DNA of 64,000 nucleotides, taken from contig NC_081409.1 of assembly GCF_030272615.1 (NCBI RefSeq), forward strand, positions 473,798,573-473,862,572. The letters run 5' to 3'. Below, one piece after another: positions 57,061-64,000 of the stretch. Source of the stretch: Cryptomeria japonica. Its lineage: Eukaryota; Streptophyta; Pinopsida; Cupressales; Cupressaceae. The notes under the pieces were generated by a model. That model ran no database searches. It worked only from the letters and a program-made list of their open reading frames with translations, and was not told the origin of the DNA. Within the stretch, counting starts at the first letter, position 1, and each line of letters begins with the position of its first letter. The position numbers were made by a program, and so were the translations under genes.

Positions 57061-57420
57061 TGGGAAGCACAGGACAGTTCCTAAGCAAATTTTTTCTTAG
57101 TAAACTATGATGCACTTGCTCGTTCTTCTTCATCATTCCATGAGCTTCCTTTTGCTTTTGTATCAAACTGCAACTGTTTAAGGTGGTGAATCTCCTGCAG
57201 TCAGCTCTGTAAGTGCATAGTAATGGTCTGATCCACCCTCTTCGTGTGATCGAATCTTGATATTGTCCCTTTCCCAAATGTGGATATTGATGTGTGAGTC
57301 CTCCTTGAATTTGATTTGCCTTGGAGTGTAGTCTTTGAACTTCCTAATGAAATCATCTCTTTATCAGCTTTCGGTCCTCTTATCAAAACCTGAAAGACAC
57401 ATAATGAATCAACAATCATG
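57050..57420 (-). pseudogene. Exon-like frame upstream of the nonapeptide array
   Basis: On the minus strand TGTGTCTTTCAG (an acceptor-like site, about 57391-57402) precedes VLIRGPKADKEMISLGSSKT, then SNSRRTHTSISTFGKGTISR. A stop follows near 57204, and the same frame continues as LQEIHHLKQLQFDTKAKGSS and then into the repeats. I do not recognise the family. The link to the array suggests one decayed protein. Confidence 0.35.
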
Positions 57421-57959
57421 CAAATAAAACAATCTTCACACCCCTAATGCATCATTAATTGTGCTTTCAAAGATCAATTCAAATCTGGTAAATAACAATC
57501 TACTGATGGAATTAGTCCTTGTAATCAGTCCTGATCTGAATTTTGATCCTCAAATTTGTAGCTCTGCCTCTTTGTCTGCTGCAATTCGCTGCCTTTAGAT
57601 TGCAGAGTAGATTGTATCAATTGCTTTGATTAATGCCTTGGAATGAGGATGGATGTCCTCTTATATAGACGGTGGATGTTAAAGGGTCTGTTTCACTCTA
57701 TCTTCATTAAAGTGACACATCTTCATTCAGAGGCCAGCTCCTTATTCTTTTGTTGCCACACCTTGCAAGGACTGATGAGGTGGATACTTTATCTTTTAAA
57801 ATTCCAAAAAAAAAACTTTTCTTTCATTCAAAATTTCCGGTGGGGCCCATGCAATATCAAAGACAAAAAAACATTTTTCATTCAGGCAGTGGTTAGTGGG
57901 TCCCAGCAAGAGTCCTTAAGACAAATCTATTTAATTTTCCATTTTGGAGTGTGTGGGGC

Positions 57960-58760
57960 CCAGCATGTGATGTGGTAAGGATAGATAAGGAAATATGAAA
58001 TGTTGTAGGGGGAAGGGAAGAGTGGTGAGAAATGTTAAGGGGAGCTGCTACGTGGGGAAAGGGAAGGAGAAGATGTTTGGGGAAAAGGAGACATAAAGGT
58101 GCGGATGATGAAGGTAGGAGATACGTGGGGGTAAGGAGGTTTAGGACGTGGGAGGTAAAAGGGGTTGGTGAAAGGAGTTAGGATATATGAGGAGTAAAAT
58201 GGAACGGGAGGTATAAGGGGTAATGAAATGGTAAGGTGGTAGTTAAGGGAAAACGTAGGAAATGGAAGGTGGGTTAGGATAGGATAGGGGTAGGAGGTAA
58301 AGTGGTAAGTAAGGGAAAGGGTAGGCTAAGGGAAGTAGAAGGGTAAGGGGTGTGAGATGGAGGGTAGAGGATGTAGGTGTGAGTGTAGGTGAAGGGTAGT
58401 GAGTGAGTATGCTAGGACGGGAAGAGGGTTAGGTAGGTGAGGGTATAGGTGAAGGTAGGGAGGTGAATGAGATGGAAGGGGTGATGGAGGTAAAGGTAAA
58501 GGTAAAGGTAAAGGTAAAGGTAAAGGTAAAGATAAAGGTAGTGGTAAGGGTAGGTTAAGGATATGGGATGGAAGGGTAATGGATGTAGGTGTAGGTAGAA
58601 GTAGGTGTAAATGTAGGTGAAGGTAGGGATGTAGAGGAAGTGGAAAGAAGTGGAAGTAGAGAAGATGGAAGGGCTATGGGATGGAGAGAGAGAAGGTGTA
58701 AATGGAAGGAAATGGAATGGGTGCGCTCAGGTTTGGGCATCCATTGACAGTGCTGGGAGA
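57960..58760 (+). repeat. Purine-rich low-complexity tract
   Basis: About 800 bp of the plus strand is dominated by GGTA, GGAAG, GGTGTAGGT and AAGGG words with very little C. Strand asymmetry is much stronger than in the rest of the window. Confidence 0.8.
58489..58540 (+). repeat. (GGTAAA)n microsatellite, 8 units
   Basis: Seven exact GGTAAA units from 58489 to 58530, then GATAAA, then a partial unit. Confidence 0.95.
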
Positions 58761-58973
58761 AGCAGGTCGAAGGCTTTGGGGGCAGAGGAAATGTTGAACC
58801 TCACTTCATCTCAAAGAGAGAGATTTGACCAGCTTTTGAGCAACTACATGCAAAAGGTTAATAGCAAAGACTCGACAACAACCAACAACTAAGCTAAGAC
58901 AACTATCGTAGAAAGTGAAGAAGTGGGGATCCCCATTTGCAATGGGGCGATGTGTGAATACCTCACAACAGGT

Positions 58974-59954
58974 ACCTGCAAGCTCTTCTTAACACAAGCT
59001 TAGTAAATACACCAAAAACACCTTTAACACTTCAGCCATGAAATTTTACCATTAATAAAGCACGACTTATATACTTAATGACTGCTCACAAAAAAAAACT
59101 TTCATTCTCCAAATTTCAGCACCCACGTTTTCATTCTCTCTGTTATTTTTCTAAGCTGGCAGATGCAACACTCCTCAAAGTTTAATCTTCACACACAGAG
59201 GTATATTCACATCTCCAAGTTTTCAAACTGTATTTTTAAAATCACTGATCAGCACAGCTGTGTATTTCTGTTGATACACTGTCACAGTGGCAACAACATC
59301 TATGTAGCTTCAAATCACTTCAAAAGAAATACAAGTCACCCATAAACACATCCTCACGCAAACAGAAAGAAAAACCATTTGCTGTAAAAAACAATCGCTC
59401 AACAAATTCTCTGTCCACAATTTCTGAAGAAAACAAAATATCTTCAAAAACGTTACATTCAGCAAGCTCAGAAAAGAACAGTCTACAGATATCGCATATA
59501 ACTGGTGCCCAGTGAATGGCATGCAAAAAGAATTAATTCCCTGCAACAAACTGAAAGTAACACTGAGAGCTAGGCATTATCTAAGAACTATGCGTTATCA
59601 TGCTGAAAACCACCCTTTTGTAACTGCCAACTGACAGCTGACATTTGAAAGAAAAATTCTTTCGTAATTGCCAACTGACATTTGAAAACAAACGCACTCT
59701 CCCTGAAGCGTACTTAACAGCAGTCATCAGATATTTCAAAATAAGCCACACAGGTGGCACAGTCTGAACACAAACAAATCTGCAACATCTTCCAAGAAGG
59801 ATCACACAGATGGCACGATTTGAACTCAAGCACACTGATTGACAAAACACTTACATGTGCTTCTAATCGAACAACATAGAGACAACAATGCCACTCAAAT
59901 GCACTTATCGAACAAAACAAAGAACTAATGACATCAATGACAGAATATAACAAA
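58974..59954. other. Non-coding stretch, no gene seen
   Basis: Overlapping short Cys/Phe-rich minus-strand frames (59320-59962) show no family resemblance. They may be the untranslated 3' part of the element that holds the next frame. Confidence 0.35.
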
Positions 59955-61119
59955 CTCTTCATTAACTGTCTTTGCTGCTGCTGCGGTGGGGCATACCTCC
60001 ATTATTTTCCCGAGTGTGATAGCAAAAGTAATTCTTTGCCCGTGCTTTGCCTTTTGGATGAAATCATACTCTAGGAGCTGCCTCACTACCTCAAGTAATA
60101 CCATTTTATCTGTCAGATGCCTAGGAAGCTTGTATGGTTTTTATGTGAATCCTCGAATCCTTAGGTATGTGAATAGGAAATTGGATATACCATGATCCGT
60201 ACTTCTCAATGAGCGTCGTTGCCTCTTTAGACAATCGTTTATATATTCCGCCTTGCAACATCCTTGTGATGTACATGGTGAAAGCATCGTTCACCCTTCT
60301 ATAGTGTTCAATCTCATGCAGGTGGAGTTGTGGGTAGCACTCATATACTCTGTATTGTCCTGGCCTGTTCCCAACTTTGCCCTTGTATATCAATCCTTTG
60401 TATACAGTATGTCTTGCAAGCATGTAGACTAGGTAGAAAGTCATGTAGAATGTCCTTGTTCTTTCCAAACTTCTCAACTGGATGTCTAGGTTGTCACTTA
60501 TAATCTTTGCCTAGTTGATCATCACTGTTCCCCCCGCTATATCTTCAATAAAATAATACATCCATGTCTCAAATAGCGCCCCTTGAGGTGCTCCCATGAG
60601 TTGGTTGAGTAAAAATATCAAATCTCTATACCCCTCCTTGAAGTTTGAGCATAAGAGTCTCTTGCGTAACCTAGAGTGGTGATGCCCTGTCTCAAGGACC
60701 CACTCGTTATTGATAACTGTCAAACACAACTCTGATCTTGTTTCAAATTTAGCTTGGGCCTCTTCCTTGGTTCTCTCTTGCATGTCTTTATATCTAGGGA
60801 TTCCGAATACCTCCCCAATTGACTTCTCAGCTAGGTATGCAATCACCAACCCCTTAGGAGATTTGATCGCCTTCGTCTGTGGATCATAATCCTTTGCACA
60901 CTCAGCCAAGAGTTCATTGCAGTTAATTGATGGTGGAAAACCAGATGCGTGGTAAATTCCACTCTTCATGATATCAACTGCCAAGGATGATGGTAGGTGA
61001 TTCTTTGTTCCAAACATTCTCCGTCTCATCCTCTTCATATACTGGTACTCCATGTTGGTGTCCGCAATCTTCTTCCATTGGGATTTTATTTGCGACCCCA
61101 GATTGTAACCTTCTTGCAT
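59955..61119 (-). pseudogene. Broken reading frame of an unrecognised, probably repeat-borne family
   Basis: The minus strand is open from 61119 to 60511, a single TAG interrupts, and the same frame continues to 60121. After a frameshift near 60130 the coding character continues (LPRHLTDKMVLLEVVRQLLE, then FAITLGKIMEVCPTAAAAKT) to about 59955. Total about 385 residues. Features are a basic N-terminus (QYMKRMRRRMFGTKNHLPS), then CNELLAECAKDYDPQTKAIK, ETWMYYFIEDIAGGTVMIN, and HYRRVNDAFTMYITRMLQ. I recognise no named domain. It resembles a gag-like or accessory frame of plant LTR elements in size and setting (inference). A further upstream piece (61189-61120) may belong to it. Confidence 0.55.
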
Positions 61120-61189
61120 AACCTTCTATTGAGTCTTCTCGCTGATATCCCCGCTTTAGACATGGTACCTGTACGAAACTGGAAGTCAA

Positions 61190-61543
61190 TATCGTGACAA
61201 ATTAATTCTAATAATTCATTTTTAGAATTACCTTAAGTTCTAAGTTTGATAGATTTTCTATCTTTATGAGCTCGAAAATCAGAAGTTAAACAATATATAA
61301 TGCAGATTCTGAAAAATGTGTAAATTTCAATCAAAATGAGGCATATTGCCTCTCATAAACCTGAATTTCAGACTTAGAACAAGCCTGATTTTGATCAGTT
61401 AAGTTAAAAAACACCCTTGCAAACTCAGAAAATGAAAGATTTTGATGTCAAAAACATTATTCCAGGTCTGATTTTCTGAGTTTGGAGGTCTGAAACACCT
61501 CTGCAACGGCAACTTCAATGGCTGGGAACACCCTCAATCGTGG
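61190..61543. other. Non-coding stretch
   Basis: Upstream of the broken minus-strand frame. Nothing recognised. Confidence 0.4.
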
Positions 61544-61548
61544 CACAA

Positions 61549-62429
61549 TGTAATGTCCCCTTTTGGGAGGACACTAAATTTTGCCCAATATACTTGTAGA
61601 ATTATTGCAGGTTGTCTATTTTCGGTCTATTGTGCTAATTTGGACAGATTTAGTTTGATGTTGTTTCCCTCTTTAAATGCACAGGTCTGTTGTTTATATC
61701 AATCGGATCTGCTGCCTATACTCAGATATATATGTGTGTGTGTGTGTGTGTGAAAAATCCTTTCTATTCCGTCAAGTCTGATTCTCTGGTTATTGATTTA
61801 ATATGTCCTCTTCTTTTCCTTCAATGCCTGCTTTATTACTATTTGCAGATTTGTATTTGTGTTCAGATCTCTTTGATAAATGTTCATATCATTCTTCCAG
61901 ATTATCTTATAATTCTGACTTAGGTCTGCTTCTAAATCTGCTTCTAATGCTTCATATATATTTTTTTTATTCCATGGATCCCTACTTCTCAAATGAAAAT
62001 TTCTCCACTTTATATCCTCCAATGTGAGGGAGAGTCACACCTCTTCATCATGTATGCCCTTTGGCAAGAGACACACCCTTCGCCCTTAGCACCCTTTAAA
62101 AGAGTGCAACTCTTTATTATTTCTATCCTTTGAAAGGGACACAACCTTTCACAATCAGTTCTACACTTCTTATTTAAACCATATCTGCACTTTTGATTCC
62201 CAAATTATCCCCCTCAAATGAGGTTATCTTCTCCCTTTAATATCTCATGTTTGAGGGAGTCACAACTTTTCATTTCATGTCTTTTGACCATTCATTAACT
62301 TAATTAAATTTTAATTATATTTAACTATATTATTTTATATTTTAATTTAAATTACATTTTTATTTTTTGTATTTTAATATTATTATCATTATTTATTATT
62401 AAATTATATTTCAAAGTGGGGGCATTACA
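61549..62429 (+). repeat. Solo LTR (gypsy-type) with target duplication
   Basis: It begins TGTAATGTCCCC and ends GGGGGCATTACA, extended inverted termini. CACAA flanks it on both sides (61544-61548 and 62430-62434). There is no internal region. The sequence next to the start, GTCCCCTTTTGGGAGGAC, is itself nearly palindromic. Gypsy assignment is from overall appearance. Orientation is uncertain because the ends are symmetric. Confidence 0.8.
61733..61752 (+). repeat. (TG)10 microsatellite
   Basis: Ten TG units preceded by an ATATATA run, inside the solo LTR. Confidence 0.95.
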
Positions 62430-62434
62430 CACAA

Positions 62435-62838
62435 CACTCCCACATAATGAGATTTTGCCTGAATTAGCTGAAAATCAATGCGTATTGGGCATACACAATG
62501 GCTGGAACAATCGCCTTAGTTTGCAAGTGAGAGATGGTAACAATATTGTGCAAGTGAATGGTGGCTGGAAATAAAGTGTTTCAGACTTTAACCGGCCATG
62601 GTGCCTCTCCTCTCAGCTCTAGCAGCTCCAATGTAGAGGCAATGGATGCCTCAAATAAAATCGCACCCTCTACTTTTCAATGGCGCACCTCAAATCAGTC
62701 CTTCCAGCTCTCTAACTGTCAAATCAGTCACAATATAATATAATATAAGGTTCTGGACTGTATGTTTTATTCATGTTTTTACCTTGTCAAGTCACCACAC
62801 GGCCAATGTGGGATAACAAATTTGCCTTTACCAGCCAA
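62435..62838. other. Non-coding stretch, no gene seen
   Basis: Contains an AATATAATATAATATAAGG run near 62731-62750. No coding region. Confidence 0.4.
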
Positions 62839-64000
62839 GTGGAAAATTGATATGCATTGGGATTTCAACACAGCAATATTTTCACCTTGTTTGATCATTA
62901 AATGCACATGTTGGGAAAATCAATGTTAATTGGGACACAATGACCTTAAAAAATTTCACTTAAATTCAACTTCCAGCCACTTGGGAAAAATCAAACCCCA
63001 TTGGGACACAATTTTCATTTAAATCCATCCCATTGGGCAAATTAAAACCTGTAGGGGAAAATCGACCCTCATTCGGACACCATAATTCAATCACTTAGCT
63101 CATTTTACCACACAAATCCACTCCAGGGGAAAATTGATAGTCATCTGGACACACAAATTTGATCATTTTTATGCAAAATACCCCTCTGTGGAAATTAGCC
63201 CTTCATCGGGACAAAACTTCCTATCAAAATATCATTAAAATCCATCATAATATTCTCCAGGGGAAAATTGTACCCCATTTGGACACATAAATCTTGTCAT
63301 TTTCCTTCTGTTTGTTCTCAGTGGAGAATCAACCTCCACCGGGACACAAATTAGTCCACATTTCAGTTCATTTCAATTTTTTTGTCCTTAGGTGGAAAAT
63401 CAAACCTCATCAGGACACAAATTGCACTCAAACTTGGTCATTTTACCCCTCGGTGGAAAAACATGGGTTATTGAGACACACATACTTCATACATTTTGTT
63501 GTTGTAGGCCTAGTGGAAAAGCAACCTCCACCGGGACAACCTCAGTGGAGATTCCTGATGCATCAGGAATTTCCCCAAAAACACTTGCAAATTCAGTTCA
63601 TGAGGGGGAAAATGCACCTCATCGGGACTGAGACCATTTTCATTATTAAAATAACTCTCTTTGCTCAAAAATGGAGTGAAAAATTATGCTTCATCAGGAC
63701 AAAGTCCATTTTCACCTTTATTGCTTAGTGGGAAAACGCCTCCCATCGAGACAACTCACTTTTATGCCTTAATTTCATGGGGGAAAAATGTCTTCTATTG
63801 GGACTGATGATTTTCACACTGTAAAAGCCCAAACTTATCAAATTTTATCATTTAACATAGTGGAAATTCTATTTCCATCAGGACTTTTAACATTTCAGTT
63901 GGATTTGAGGGGTGGAAAACAAGAGTCCATCGGGAATTTGTGCTTTTTTGACTTATTCTACCTCCTAGGAGTGGAAAAACAACTCCTATAGGGACTTTTG
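62839..64000 (+). repeat. Interspersed GTGGAAAA...CATCGGGACA array, about 18 copies
   Basis: A core of about 28 bp (GTGGAAAATC, 6-10 variable bases, then CATCGGGACA) recurs at about 62839, 62911, 62980, 63052, 63125, 63186, 63258, 63320, 63391, 63451, 63510, 63604, 63672, 63727, 63779, 63860, 63910 and 63970. Spacers of about 25-65 bp are largely dissimilar. The period is mostly 60-73 bp. The array continues past the window end. The frames at 63294-63728 and 63392-63631 are products of the repetition. Confidence 0.8.

Larger units (their letters stand above)
57440..58973 (-). mobile_element. Probable LTR and leader of the decayed minus-strand element
   Basis: At 58973, read on the minus strand, TGTTGTGAGGTATTCACACA, then TCGCCCCATTGCAAATGGGG, matches the block at 24941. 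That suggests a shared LTR start. The plus strand of the stretch is strongly purine-rich. No coding region is seen, and the LTR end was not found. Confidence 0.35.

Noticed and set aside
62839-64000. CRISPR-like repeat-spacer layout
   Set aside because: The setting is a plant nuclear genome with spliced genes and retrotransposons. The repeats are degenerate and bipartite, the spacing is irregular (50-94 bp), and there are no cas genes.

Overview
The window looks like nuclear DNA from a large-genome seed plant, most likely a gymnosperm (inference). It is AT-rich and packed with nested, decayed LTR retrotransposons. It has plant-type splice sites and only one convincing host gene. No species-diagnostic sequence was recognised.

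Host gene. At 16512-18331 (+) four clean exons encode the conserved centre of a HAT3.1/PRH-type PHD-finger homeodomain protein: the pre-PHD block, a C4HC3 PHD finger and the following acidic Asp/Ser-rich region. Reading phases join exactly and no stops interrupt them. I found neither the upstream exons nor the homeodomain exons, so the flanking introns must be very long or the gene is partial.

Layout. 1-1321: 3' end and LTR of a Copia-like element. 1412-3206: a small non-coding LTR element (TRIM/LARD-like, minus) with a perfect 5-bp target duplication. 5700-9100: a Copia gag remnant, a tandem LTR-internal-LTR-internal-LTR array of related elements, and a LINE reverse-transcriptase remnant. 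9638-10384: an unexplained 248-codon frame. 10.7-13.4 kb: a broken hAT transposase. 18.6-19.7 kb: a Copia LTR fragment. 20.5-21.0 kb: a tandem repeat. 24.9-28.6 kb: LTR-type sequence with a short-motif array. 31.0 kb: a SINE-like unit. 31726-36569: a complete but pol-less gypsy element (gag-protease only). 36.9-38.8 kb: a long Copia-type LTR with hairpins and a 51-bp tandem repeat. 40.0-41.8 kb: a Copia remnant (+). 44063-45140: a solo LTR. 47.9-54.2 kb: a nearly full-length dead Copia element (minus). 55.1-59.0 kb: a decayed element with a nonapeptide-coding repeat and a purine-rich tract. 59.95-61.12 kb: a broken reading frame of an unrecognised family. 61549-62429: a solo LTR. 62.84 kb to the end: an interspersed short-core repeat array.

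A recurring theme is a short conserved core of about 10-30 bp repeated many times with dissimilar spacers. It appears in at least four apparently different repeat families in this window, and I regard it as the most unusual structural signal. All retroelement reading frames seen carry stops, frameshifts or lost catalytic residues, except the protease motif of the gypsy element and the RT YVDD motif of the large Copia element. Nothing here looks like an active transposon.
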